DNA from: Hyphomonadaceae bacterium
GTDB lineage: Bacteria; Pseudomonadota; Alphaproteobacteria; Caulobacterales; Aquidulcibacteraceae
Assembly (NCBI GenBank): GCA_016791365.1
Contig: JAEUMT010000063.1
Location: forward strand, 1-37,036
Length of the DNA: 37,036 bases
Reading direction: 5' to 3'
Part shown: piece after piece, positions 24,155 to 31,833 of the stretch
Position numbering within the stretch: the first letter of the stretch is position 1
Layout: the number at the start of each line of letters is the position of its first letter
Translations under genes and position numbers: made by a program
Notes under the pieces: generated by a model
Seen by the model: the letters and a program-made list of their open reading frames with translations, nothing else
What the model was told of the DNA's origin: nothing
Databases searched by the model: none

Positions 24155-24789
24155 TGCTAACCCTCTACGGACACCCGATCTCTTCCTACACATGGAAGGT
24201 GCTCGCAGCGCTCTATGAGAACAACACACCGTTCGAGTTCGTCACGCTCGATCAAAACACCTATCCGGACTTTCTGGCGAAATGGCCGCTCGGCACGTTT
24301 CCGGTGCTCGTCGATAGCGACCGCAAACAGATGGTCACCGAAACCAGTGTGATCATCGAATATCTCGATGAATATTATCCGGGCCGCGTGCGCTTCGTGC
24401 CGAAGGACTTCGACATCGCACTCGAAGTGCGCCGCTGGGATCGCCTCTTCGATACAGTCGGGACAACCATGACGAAGGTCGTCATGGACAACGTTCGCCC
24501 CGAGGGACAGCACGATCCCGTCGGCGTCGAAGATGCGAAGCGCGCCGTCCGCAAGATTTACACTGTCATCGAAGCACAACTGGGCGACCGCACCTTCATT
24601 GTCGGCGACGATCTCACGCTGGCGGATGCTTCGGCCGCACCCGCGCTCTGGTACGGCACGCGCAACATCCCGCTCGACGGCGGATTCCCACGCATCGCCG
24701 CCTATCTCGAGCGCCTCAAGTCCTGGCCCGCATTCGCGCGCGCGGTGAGAGAGAGCGAGCCGCTCTTCCATATGTATCCGGGCGCCTGA
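24154..24789 (+). CDS. Glutathione S-transferase family protein
   Basis: A 211-residue GST. The N-terminal thioredoxin-like domain starts with MLTLYGHPISSYTWKV and has FPVLVD with the cis-Pro and a TETSVIIEYLDE segment binding the gamma-glutamyl moiety (about 66-77). The C-terminal helical domain contains FIVGDDLTLADASAA, the conserved N-capping box. Ser11 or Tyr12 would be near the glutathione thiol. It is coupled to the ArsR-type regulator (TGATG) and followed two bases after its stop by the SRPBCC remnant. The substrate is unknown. Confidence 0.92.
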   Translation: MLTLYGHPISSYTWKVLAALYENNTPFEFVTLDQNTYPDFLAKWPLGTFPVLVDSDRKQMVTETSVIIEYLDEYYPGRVRFVPKDFDIALEVRRWDRLFDTVGTTMTKVVMDNVRPEGQHDPVGVEDAKRAVRKIYTVIEAQLGDRTFIVGDDLTLADASAAPALWYGTRNIPLDGGFPRIAAYLERLKSWPAFARAVRESEPLFHMYPGA

Positions 24790-24791
24790 TC

Positions 24792-24956
24792 GTGACCACT
24801 ATCGCTCGCGCCACCATTGTCACGGCCAAGGGCGCACAAACGCACCTCTCGCTCATCTTGCAGACCGCTTCCTTCGATGAAGCCGGCATGGAGGCCGGCT
24901 ATCAGTTCGGCTGGAGCGCCGCGCTCGACAATCTCGCCAAGGAATTCGCGCAATGA
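24792..24956 (+). pseudogene. SRPBCC/AHSA1 remnant with a large internal deletion
   Basis: A 54-codon frame from GTG 24792. The last 40 residues (GAQTHLSLILQTASFDEAGM, then a YQFGWSAALDNLAKEF end) look like the C-terminus of an AHSA1/SRPBCC domain, normally about 140-160 residues. The first ten (MTTIARATIV) look like the N-terminus of the same family. The middle is missing in frame. It sits where ArsR-linked operons often carry a complete SRPBCC gene. Directly after it, ATGA at 24953 opens a 13-residue frame that stops at 24994, possibly the start of another lost gene. Confidence 0.55.
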
Positions 24957-24998
24957 CCAAACCCACCGCAGTGTTTCTCCCGCAGGAGGGCTAGTCGC

Positions 24999-25562
24999 AT
25001 GGCAAAGCTCATCATCTGGAACATCATGTCGCTTGACGGCGCCTTCGAAGGCGCAACGCCTTGGGACCTCTCCATGCACGAAACCGTGTGGGGTCCGGAA
25101 CTCGAAGCGCTCTCGAAAGAGCAACTCGCCGACTCCACGCTCCTGCTCTTCGGCAAGAAGACCTATGAGGGCATGTTCGAGTATTGGACAAACGCAGCCA
25201 ACGAGGACGGCGAGATCAGCGGCGGCATGAACGATGCGCCCAAAGCTGTCGTCTCAACGACGCTCAAATCCGCCGATTGGAAAAATTCCCGCCTGCTGCG
25301 GTCGATCGATGACGTCGCCGCTCTAAAGCGCGACGCCGGCGACAAGAACATCTTCGTGTTCGGCAGCGCCAAGCTCACCTCGTCACTGCGCGAAGCCGGG
25401 CTCATCGACGAATATCGCATCTGCATTGCGCCGTTGTTGCTCGGCAGGACCGGGGGCGCGCCGATGTTCAAACCGGGCGACGAGCGCCAACGCCTCGATC
25501 TCATCAAGGCCGAACCAATCAAAGGCGGCGGCGTTCTGCTCTTCTACAAGCCATCGGTCTAA
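24999..25562 (+). CDS. Dihydrofolate reductase family (RibD C-terminal-like) protein
   Basis: A 187-residue protein of the DHFR/RibD-C superfamily. It opens with KLIIWNIMSLDGAFEG, has LLLFGKKTYEGM near 49-60, and ends with the IDEYRICIAPLLLGRTGG segment (about 133-150) that packs the NADPH site. These stand-alone members are common beside ArsR-type regulators and SRPBCC genes; they are reductases of unknown substrate, not the essential FolA. AGGAGG lies nine bases before ATG 24999. Confidence 0.9.
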   Translation: MAKLIIWNIMSLDGAFEGATPWDLSMHETVWGPELEALSKEQLADSTLLLFGKKTYEGMFEYWTNAANEDGEISGGMNDAPKAVVSTTLKSADWKNSRLLRSIDDVAALKRDAGDKNIFVFGSAKLTSSLREAGLIDEYRICIAPLLLGRTGGAPMFKPGDERQRLDLIKAEPIKGGGVLLFYKPSV

Positions 25563-25574
25563 TTGGGGCGCGGC

Positions 25575-25661
25575 ATGAAAAAGTTTCTCGCTGTCTTCAC
25601 TGGCAGCGAACGCTCCGGCTAGGACGAGTTGGCCGACGCCGAGCATGCTGCACGCCACGAA
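25575..25661 (+). pseudogene. Remnant of a small gene cut by an amber codon and a repeat
   Basis: ATG 25575 begins MKKFLAVFTGSERSG and stops at TAG 25620. The same frame continues with DELADAEHAARHE up to base 25661, where the palindromic repeat starts. The N-terminus resembles small YCII/DGPF-like proteins (from memory) that accompany such operons, where a Trp codon TGG would fit the TAG position. The picture is a gene first or later inactivated by one base change and truncated by the repeat. Confidence 0.5.
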
Positions 25662-25727
25662 ATATGGACCGCCAGCGTCCCGCCGGCATGCGCCGGTGTT
25701 GGCCGGCGGGACGCCGGCGGTCCATAT
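25662..25727. repeat. TATGGACC palindromic repeat, complete copy
   Basis: A 66-bp fold-back element with ATATGGACC at 25662-25670 and GGTCCATAT at 25719-25727. GC-rich arms of the GCCGGCGTCCCGCCGGC type lie between. It truncates the small gene remnant on its left. On its right it ends two bases into a possible ATG (25726) and eight bases before the chosen start of the alpha/beta hydrolase. Confidence 0.88.
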
Positions 25728-25734
25728 GGATCGC

Positions 25735-26412
25735 ATGATTGTTCAACAGATCACCATCGCGCTTGATGACGACGCCGCCGTCTCCGGCCTGTGGCTCGCG
25801 CCGGCAAATGCAAGAGCCGCCTACGTCTTCGCGCACGGCGCCGGCGCCGGCATGGCGCACAAATCGATGACGGCGATCGCGGAAGGGCTGGCGCAGCGCG
25901 GCATCGCCACGCTGCGCTACAACTTCCTTTACATGGAACGCGGCTCGAAACGCCCCGACGCGCCAGCGCTCGCGCACCAAGCCGTGCGCGCCGCTGTCGC
26001 CCAGGCAAACGCACTCGCGCCGAAGCTGCCGCTCTTCGCCGGCGGCAAATCGTTCGGCGGACGAATGACATCGCAAGCACAAGCGCTTGACCCGCTGCCG
26101 AACGTGCGCGGGCTCATCTTCTTCGCCTTTCCGCTTCATCCAGCCGGAAAGCCTGGCGATGAGCGCGCCAAGCACCTCGATGACGTGTCGATACCGATGC
26201 TCTTCCTCCAGGGCGACAATGACGCATTGGCGTCGCTCGATCTGCTGAAGCCTGTCGCGAAGAAGCTCGGAGAACGCGCCACGCTCACCCTCTTCGACCA
26301 CGCGGATCACAGTTTCCACGTGCCCGCGAAGAGCGGGCGCAAGGATCCCGAAGTGCTGGCTGAAATCCTCGACACCGCTGCGAACTGGATGATCAACCCT
26401 GCTCGCCCTTGA
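25735..26412 (+). CDS. Alpha/beta hydrolase (Tex30/KANL3-like, dienelactone-hydrolase type)
   Basis: A 225-residue soluble hydrolase. FAHGAGAGMAHKSM (about 29-42) forms the oxyanion region, GGKSFGGRM (about 101-109) is the nucleophile elbow with Ser, LFLQGDNDALAS carries the acid Asp, and DHADHSFHV supplies the His. ATG 25735 is preferred; ATG 25726 lies partly in the repeat and a still longer frame translates the repeat. No good ribosome site is visible before either, so insertion of the repeat may have altered expression. The substrate is unknown. Confidence 0.88.
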   Translation: MIVQQITIALDDDAAVSGLWLAPANARAAYVFAHGAGAGMAHKSMTAIAEGLAQRGIATLRYNFLYMERGSKRPDAPALAHQAVRAAVAQANALAPKLPLFAGGKSFGGRMTSQAQALDPLPNVRGLIFFAFPLHPAGKPGDERAKHLDDVSIPMLFLQGDNDALASLDLLKPVAKKLGERATLTLFDHADHSFHVPAKSGRKDPEVLAEILDTAANWMINPARP

Positions 26413-26534
26413 TGGGCGAGTTGTCAGTCCACCGAAGCCTTGCCGAAGGTGGAATGACTGGGTGACTCCTCAGTCTTACGCAGCCACCCACTCCGGCGCT
26501 TCGCGCCACCTCGCCCATCAAGGGCGAGGAGAAG
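26399..26534. repeat. Fold-back repeat with 19-bp terminal inverted repeats, copy 2
   Basis: CTCGCCCTTGATGGGCGAG (26404-26422) and CTCGCCCATCAAGGGCGAG (26510-26528) are exact inverses. Internal ATGACTG and CCACCCACTCCGG blocks match the copy at 5746. The left end overlaps the last codons of the alpha/beta hydrolase, whose C-terminal NPARP is encoded by the repeat edge. The right end stops about ten bases from the stop of the convergent ArsC-like gene. Confidence 0.85.
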
Positions 26535-26538
26535 CACA

Positions 26539-26898
26539 TCAGTCAAACTCCGTCGCGTAAGCCTCCGGCTTGAACCCAACCAGCAACTTCCCGCCCACAT
26601 CCAACACCGGGCGCTTGATCATGCTCGGTTGCTCAAGCATCAACGCGATCGCTTTCTTCTCGGTCACGTTTTCACGCTGCGCGTCCGGCAGCTTGCGGAA
26701 CGTCGTGCCGGCGCGGTTGAGCAGGATTTCCCAGCCCACCTCCTTCGCCCACCGCTCCAGCGAGGCTTTGTCGATCCCCGCCGCTTTGTAATCGTGGAAC
26801 GCGTACGCGACGCCGTGGTCGTCCAACCACGTGCGCGCCTTTTTCATCGTGTCGCAGTTCTTGATCCCGTAGATCGTTACGCTCTTGCTCTTGGCCAT
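26539..26898 (-). CDS. ArsC/Spx family protein, YffB-like
   Basis: A 119-residue thioredoxin-fold protein. VTIYGIKNCDTMKKARTWL is typical of the YffB/Spx/ArsC group, with a single Cys at 15 followed by D-T-M-K-K, so no CxxC. RAGTTFRKLP and KRPVLDVGGKLLVGFKPE are family landmarks. YffB-like proteins are probable glutathione-dependent reductases with unclear substrates; arsenate reduction is not implied, since no ars operon is nearby. It is divergent from the GST gene 35 bp away. Confidence 0.92.
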   Translation of the reverse strand: MAKSKSVTIYGIKNCDTMKKARTWLDDHGVAYAFHDYKAAGIDKASLERWAKEVGWEILLNRAGTTFRKLPDAQRENVTEKKAIALMLEQPSMIKRPVLDVGGKLLVGFKPEAYATEFD

Positions 26899-26933
26899 GA
26901 GCGGTTTATGCCAAAGACAACGGAGGAACGTCC

Positions 26934-27572
26934 ATGGCCGATAAGCTCACCTTCTACACCAATCCGATGTCGCGCGGGCGCATCATCCGCTGGATGCTGG
27001 AGGAAGTCGGCCAGCCTTACGAAACGGTTGTGCTCGGCTATGGCGAGAGCATGAAAGGCCCGGACTATCTCGCGATCAATCCGATGGGCAAAGTGCCCGC
27101 GATTAAGCATGGCAATGCTGTCGTGACGGAAGGCGCCGCGATCTGCGCTTACCTCGCCGACGTCTTCCCGCAAGCCAATCTCGGCCCCGCCAACAATGAC
27201 GAGCGTGCGCGCTATTATCGCTGGATGTTCTTCGCCGCCGGCCCGATCGAAGCCGCCGCCAACGCCAAGGCGATGGGCTGGACGGCAACGGAAGATAAGG
27301 AGCGCATGCTCGGCTTCGGCTCGATGAAGCACGTGCTTGATACGCTCGAATTCGCCTTGAAGGACACGCCCTACATTGCCGGCGATCGCTTCACCGCCGC
27401 TGACGTCTATTTCGGCTCGCACATCATGTGGGGCACACAGTTCGGCACGCTCGAAAAGCGCGCTGCATTCGATCCCTACATGGCGCGCCTGCACAACCGC
27501 CCCGCCGCCGTCCGCGCCCGCGAGATCGACGACGCCATCATCGCCGAACAACAAAAGCAACAGCAAAGCTAA
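26934..27572 (+). CDS. Glutathione S-transferase family protein
   Basis: A 212-residue GST. LTFYTNPMSRGRIIRWMLEE is the N-terminal thioredoxin strand-helix with Ser13 near the thiol site. MGKVPAI holds the cis-Pro, and VTEGAAICAYLAD (about 64-76) is the gamma-glutamyl site. YIAGDRFTAADVYFGS is the helical-domain capping box. The tail is Gln-rich (EQQKQQQS). GGAGGA precedes the start. It begins a plus-strand run into an SDR and a thiolase, separated by only a few bases each, so the three may act together or be co-expressed. Confidence 0.93.
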   Translation: MADKLTFYTNPMSRGRIIRWMLEEVGQPYETVVLGYGESMKGPDYLAINPMGKVPAIKHGNAVVTEGAAICAYLADVFPQANLGPANNDERARYYRWMFFAAGPIEAAANAKAMGWTATEDKERMLGFGSMKHVLDTLEFALKDTPYIAGDRFTAADVYFGSHIMWGTQFGTLEKRAAFDPYMARLHNRPAAVRAREIDDAIIAEQQKQQQS

Positions 27573-27577
27573 GGCCC

Positions 27578-28348
27578 ATGAAAGACCTGTTTTCACTCAA
27601 AGGCCGCACCGCCCTCGTCACCGGCGGATCGCGCGGCATCGGCAAGATGATCGCCGAAGGTTTCCTGCACCAGGGCGCGAAGGTGTACATCTCCGCGCGC
27701 AAAGGCGGCGCGCTGGAAGAAACCGCGACCGAACTCTCCGCCATCGGCCCCTGCATCCCGCTTGTCGTCGACGCCTCCGGCCTGGACGGCGCACAAAAGA
27801 TGGCCGACGCTTTTCTCGGCCACGAAGATGCGCTCGACATCCTCGTCAACAATGCCGGCGCCGCCTGGGGCGCGGCCTTTGATGAGTTTCCGGAGAACGG
27901 CTGGGACAAGGTCATGGACCTCAATGTCAAGACGCCGTTCTTTCTCACGCAAAAGCTGCACGAAGCGCTGAAACGCGGCGCCGCGAAAGGCAGTCTAGCC
28001 AAGGTCATCAACATCGCCTCGATCGACGGCATCTCCGTCAATCCGCAGGAGACCTATTCCTACGCCGCCAGCAAAGCCGGCCTCATCCACCTCACCAAGC
28101 GCATGGCGCTGCGCCTGATCCAGGACAACATTGCCGTCACCGCGATCGCACCGGGCGCCTTTGCCTCCGAGATGAACCGCGTCGCCCGCGATCACGCCGA
28201 CATGGTCTCGCAAGCCATTCCCGCGAAGCGTATCGGCACGGCCGAAGACATGGCTGGCGCCGCGATCTATCTGGCCTCGCGCGCAGGCGATTACGTGGTC
28301 GGCTCCACCATCATCGTCGATGGCGGCGTCACCTACGCACGGAGCTAG
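27578..28348 (+). CDS. SDR family oxidoreductase
   Basis: A 256-residue classical SDR. VTGGSRGIGKMIAEG (about 14-28) binds NAD(P), NNAGAAWG is the NNAG motif near 90-97, and YSYAASKAG gives the catalytic Tyr and Lys. IIVDGGVTYARS is the usual C-terminus. The region resembles RhlG/3-oxoacyl-ACP-reductase-like SDRs. AAGG lies three bases before ATG 27578, and the gene starts five bases after the GST stop. A thiolase follows 12 bp later, which is consistent with a role in acyl-CoA metabolism, though this is contextual. Confidence 0.93.
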   Translation: MKDLFSLKGRTALVTGGSRGIGKMIAEGFLHQGAKVYISARKGGALEETATELSAIGPCIPLVVDASGLDGAQKMADAFLGHEDALDILVNNAGAAWGAAFDEFPENGWDKVMDLNVKTPFFLTQKLHEALKRGAAKGSLAKVINIASIDGISVNPQETYSYAASKAGLIHLTKRMALRLIQDNIAVTAIAPGAFASEMNRVARDHADMVSQAIPAKRIGTAEDMAGAAIYLASRAGDYVVGSTIIVDGGVTYARS

Positions 28349-28360
28349 AGAAAGCGGCCG

Positions 28361-29590
28361 ATGGCGATCTATCTTCTCGGCGGTCACCAAACCGATTTCG
28401 CGCGCGTCTGGTCGCGCGAAGGTTTGGATCTCACAGACATGATGCGCGAAGCCATCGACGGCGCGCTCGCGGCGACGAGCCTCGATCCCGCCGACATCGA
28501 CGCCATCCATGTCGGCAACGCCTTCGGCGAACTCTACCGCAACCAGGGTCATCTCGCCGCGATGGTCGCGCAGGTGAAACCGGAGTTCTACGGCAAGCCG
28601 GCGATGCGCCACGAAGCGGCGTGCGCCTCAAGCTCCATCGCCGTGCTCGCCGCCACCGCCGAGATCGAGGCGGGCCGCTACGATTGCGTCATGATCGTCG
28701 GCGTCGAGGAAGAAAAGAACCTGCCCGGAGACGAAGCCTCGAAAGTCCAGAACGCCGCGTCCTGGCAGGGCAAGGAAGATATCGAGTGCCGCTTCATGTG
28801 GCCGGCCGTGTTCGGCCGCATCGCGCAGGAATACGATGAGCGCTACGGCCTCGATCGCCGCTACCTGAACCGCATCGCCGAGATCAATCGCACCAACGCC
28901 ATGCGCAATCCGCTCGCGCAAACCCGCAAATGGCGCTTCGACGCGGAAGCCTTCACCGATAACGATGAACTCAACCCCGTCATCGAACCAGGCACGCGTC
29001 GCCAGGATTGCGGACAGATCACGGACGGCGCTGTCGCGATCATCCTTGCGTCCGATCGCTTCATGGAAAGCTACGCCAAGAAGCGGGGCGCCAAGCCTTC
29101 GGACTTTCCCCAAATCACCGGCTGGGGTCACGCCAACGCCGGCATTCGCTTCCTCGACAAGATCGAACGTAGCAAAGGCCAGGATTATCTCTTCCCGCAC
29201 GTGCGCAAAGCGATCACTGATGCCCGCACCCGCGCCAACATCTCAGGCGTAGAGGCGCTCGATGGCATCGAGTTGCACGACTGCTTCACGTCGACCGAAT
29301 ACATGGCCATCGACCATCTCGGCCTCACCGCGCCAGGCCACAGCTGGCGCGCCATCGAAGACGGCGTGATCACGATCGGCGGCGTATGTCCCGTGAATGC
29401 ATCGGGCGGCCTCATCGGCGTCGGCCATCCCGTCGGCGCAACAGGCGTGCGCATGCTGCTCGATGCCGGGCGGCAGGTGACGGGCACGGCAGGCGACTAC
29501 CAGGTCGAAGCCGCGCGTACCTACCAGACGCTCAACATCGGCGGCTCACTCGGCACCGTTGTCAGCTTCATTGTCGCCCGACCGGCCTGA
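28361..29590 (+). CDS. Thiolase family protein, SCP-x/acetyl-CoA acetyltransferase-like
   Basis: A 409-residue thiolase-fold protein. The acyl-accepting Cys is at 88 in EAACASSS. ELHDCFTSTEYMAIDHLGL and the GVGHPVGATG motif (about 350-362) provide the His residues. At the C-terminus, where degradative and biosynthetic thiolases have a second catalytic Cys (CIGGG), this protein has TLNIGGSLG. That loss is typical of the SCP-x/lipid-transfer thiolase-like group. The reaction may therefore be cleavage of a branched or sterol-type 3-oxoacyl-CoA, or something else. It ends two bases before a palindromic repeat. Confidence 0.9.
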   Translation: MAIYLLGGHQTDFARVWSREGLDLTDMMREAIDGALAATSLDPADIDAIHVGNAFGELYRNQGHLAAMVAQVKPEFYGKPAMRHEAACASSSIAVLAATAEIEAGRYDCVMIVGVEEEKNLPGDEASKVQNAASWQGKEDIECRFMWPAVFGRIAQEYDERYGLDRRYLNRIAEINRTNAMRNPLAQTRKWRFDAEAFTDNDELNPVIEPGTRRQDCGQITDGAVAIILASDRFMESYAKKRGAKPSDFPQITGWGHANAGIRFLDKIERSKGQDYLFPHVRKAITDARTRANISGVEALDGIELHDCFTSTEYMAIDHLGLTAPGHSWRAIEDGVITIGGVCPVNASGGLIGVGHPVGATGVRMLLDAGRQVTGTAGDYQVEAARTYQTLNIGGSLGTVVSFIVARPA

Positions 29591-29592
29591 AC

Positions 29593-29688
29593 TATGGAGC
29601 GCGGGCGTCCCCGCCCGCGAGGCGACGCGACTCCACAGAGTGCCGGGTTCGGTTCGGCACATGCGGGCGGGGACGCCCGCGCTCCATA
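29593..29688. repeat. TATGGAGC palindromic repeat between convergent genes
   Basis: A 96-bp fold-back element, TATGGAGCGCGGGCGTCCCC at 29593-29612 matched by its inverse ending GCTCCATA at 29688. It is related in layout to the TATGGACC elements, with CGGGCG arms replacing CCGGCG. It starts two bases after the thiolase stop and ends one base before the carotenoid oxygenase stop on the other strand, filling the whole gap. It could serve as a two-way terminator, though no T-tract is present. Confidence 0.85.
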
Positions 29689-31131
29689 TCAGCGCATCTG
29701 ATCGCCGCGCGCCCAGGTCCCGTGGAAGCCAGCCGGCACACGCGCCGGAATTTGCACCCGCGCCACCGGCCCTGCTTCAAAGTTCTGCGCATCAATGATC
29801 TGCGCTTCTGAAGCGCCGGTGTTTTCGTTCGTCACGAACACAACGACGTAGCCGTCATCCTCACTCGTGGCGTTGAGACGCGGCGCGAACGCAGGCTCTG
29901 AGCCGAACATGCCGGGATCATACATGTAGGTCTGCGCGGCGCCGGTCTCGAGATCGTACTTATAGATGCCGGCGAATTTCTGCAGCTGATCCGGCGACAT
30001 CGCCACGTGATACGACCAGCGCGTCTTCTTCGTCGCATAGTCCAGATTGACGATCGGGAATTCCCCGATGCGGTCGTCCAGCTGACGCTTGGTGCACGCG
30101 CCGGTGCGCATGTTCATGCGCCACTCCACCGGCACTGCGTGCAGCGCCAAGATATTCACCATCGAAGCATACGGCCCGTACTGCGGATCAGGCGCAAACC
30201 CGTTCGGCGTCATCATGCACGCGGTCATGACGACCTCGTCGCCTTCCTCCCACGTATTGATGACGTGGTAGATGTAACAGCTATCGGTCTCAAACCATTT
30301 GATCTCATCGCCGCGCCCGCGACGCGGCACGACGCCGAAGCGCGCTGGCTGCTGCGTGAATTTGATCTGCCACATGCCGTTGCGCATGCCGCTTTCAGTG
30401 AAAACGACCGGCAGATCATGCAGCACGACGTAGTTCTTCGTCAGCCCCATGTCGTGCGGCAAGCGTGGCCCGGGTAGCTCCACCTTTTCGAAATGCACCA
30501 GCTCATTTGCCGGACTTACGGTGCCGAACGTCATCCACGGCTCGTAAAGCGCGTAGTCGAAGAACACGAACTCGCCCGTATCCGGATCAACCTTGGAGTG
30601 GGCCGAGATATTCCGCGGCAACTTGCCGCCGAACGTCTCGTTGCCGATCGTCTCCAAAGTGCGTGCATTGATCCGGACAGGCGCGCCGGAAATATACCAA
30701 AGCGCCATCAGCTCGCCGTTGTGAATAAGCACATCGGTGTTTGCGGTGTCCTTATAGACCGTCTTCGCCCGCGCGCGGTTCGCCGGCGCGAGCACGCCGC
30801 CCGCATCAAGCGTACCGGCGACTTCGGCCTTGTGATCGTCGGTGCGAATGTAGCGATTGCGATACGCGGCTTTGCCGTTCTCGAAATGGATGGCGTGCAG
30901 CATGCCGTCGCCATCGAACCAATGGTGCAGCGTCTGCGGCGCCTTCACCGGATTCGGGCCGTTACGGAAATAGGCGCCGTGGAGGTCCTTCGGAATTTCG
31001 CCAATGACCTTGAGATCGAGCGCCGTCACTTCCTTTGCGACAGGCTCGTAAATCCCTTGGATATACGGATTGAGCAGGTTCGCGCCGGTCAGTTCGCCGG
31101 TCTCGATCCGCCTTGCAGTTCCGTCGGCCAT
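29689..31131 (-). CDS. Carotenoid oxygenase family protein
   Basis: A 480-residue non-haem iron dioxygenase that cleaves carotenoids, apocarotenoids or stilbene-like compounds. The four iron-binding His are visible: His178 in SAHSK, His226 in LPHDMGLT, His289 in YHVINTWEEGD and His470 in GFHGTW. AYFRNGPNP (53-61) and WFDGDGMLHAIHF (71-83) are family signatures. There is no signal peptide, so it should be cytoplasmic or peripheral. It is convergent with the thiolase. The substrate cannot be told from sequence; no carotenoid synthesis genes are in the window. Confidence 0.95.
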   Translation of the reverse strand: MADGTARRIETGELTGANLLNPYIQGIYEPVAKEVTALDLKVIGEIPKDLHGAYFRNGPNPVKAPQTLHHWFDGDGMLHAIHFENGKAAYRNRYIRTDDHKAEVAGTLDAGGVLAPANRARAKTVYKDTANTDVLIHNGELMALWYISGAPVRINARTLETIGNETFGGKLPRNISAHSKVDPDTGEFVFFDYALYEPWMTFGTVSPANELVHFEKVELPGPRLPHDMGLTKNYVVLHDLPVVFTESGMRNGMWQIKFTQQPARFGVVPRRGRGDEIKWFETDSCYIYHVINTWEEGDEVVMTACMMTPNGFAPDPQYGPYASMVNILALHAVPVEWRMNMRTGACTKRQLDDRIGEFPIVNLDYATKKTRWSYHVAMSPDQLQKFAGIYKYDLETGAAQTYMYDPGMFGSEPAFAPRLNATSEDDGYVVVFVTNENTGASEAQIIDAQNFEAGPVARVQIPARVPAGFHGTWARGDQMR

Positions 31132-31175
31132 CGTGTCCTCCGTGGCGGAGCCTAGCGCGGCGCCCGCCCGCAGCG

Positions 31176-31778
31176 CTAGCGCTTCGCGCGCTTCTTGAAG
31201 TCCGGATGACGGTGGCAGGTCACGAGGTGATCGTTGACCATCCCCACCGCCTGCATGAACGCATAGACGATCGTCGGACCCACGAACTTGAAACCCCGCT
31301 GCTTTAGCGCTTTCGACAGCGCGCGCGAGATATCTGTCTCCGCTGGGATCGCCCCGCCCGGCTTGAGCCGATTGACAATCTGCTCACCCTCTACAAAGCC
31401 CCAGATAAACGCGGAGAAGTCGACCCCTTCCTTCTCCAGCGCCAGATACGCCTTCGCCGAGGCCACCACGCCCTCGATCTTCAACCGATTGCGCACGATG
31501 CCCTCGTCGGCCATCAGCTTCTCGATCTTCGCCGGCGTGTAGCGTGCGATCTTCACCGGATCGAAGCCGTCAAACGCCCGCCGATAATTCTCGCGCTTGC
31601 GCAGGATGGTGATCCACGAAAGCCCCGCCTGCGCGCCCTCAAGCTGCAGCATTTCAAACAGCGCGCGGCTATCACGCAGCGGCACGCCCCATTCGTGATC
31701 GTGGTAGTCGATGTAAAGCGGATCGGCGCCGGGCCATTTGCAGCGCGGGGGATCATCCTTCACGCCCACTCCACACAT
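31176..31778 (-). CDS. tag: DNA-3-methyladenine glycosylase I
   Basis: A 200-residue base-excision repair enzyme that removes 3-methyladenine. RCKWPGADPLYIDYHDHEWG is the typical N-terminus. The structural zinc ligands of E. coli Tag (C4, H17, H175, C179) map to Cys13, His26, His184 and Cys188 with identical spacing. Glu47 in FEMLQLEGAQAGLSW is the conserved acidic residue of the active site. It lies 44 bp upstream of the carotenoid oxygenase on the same strand, but the functions are unrelated. Confidence 0.96.
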   Translation of the reverse strand: MCGVGVKDDPPRCKWPGADPLYIDYHDHEWGVPLRDSRALFEMLQLEGAQAGLSWITILRKRENYRRAFDGFDPVKIARYTPAKIEKLMADEGIVRNRLKIEGVVASAKAYLALEKEGVDFSAFIWGFVEGEQIVNRLKPGGAIPAETDISRALSKALKQRGFKFVGPTIVYAFMQAVGMVNDHLVTCHRHPDFKKRAKR

Positions 31779-31833
31779 CTCCTCAACCGCGCCAGTCCTT
31801 GCGGGCCGCGCACGCGCCCTCTAGAGCGCAGAT

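Noticed and set aside
26539-26898. Arsenate resistance function for the ArsC-like gene together with the ArsR-type regulator
   Set aside because: The two are separated by unrelated genes, the regulator lacks the metal site, and the ArsC-like protein is of the YffB type.
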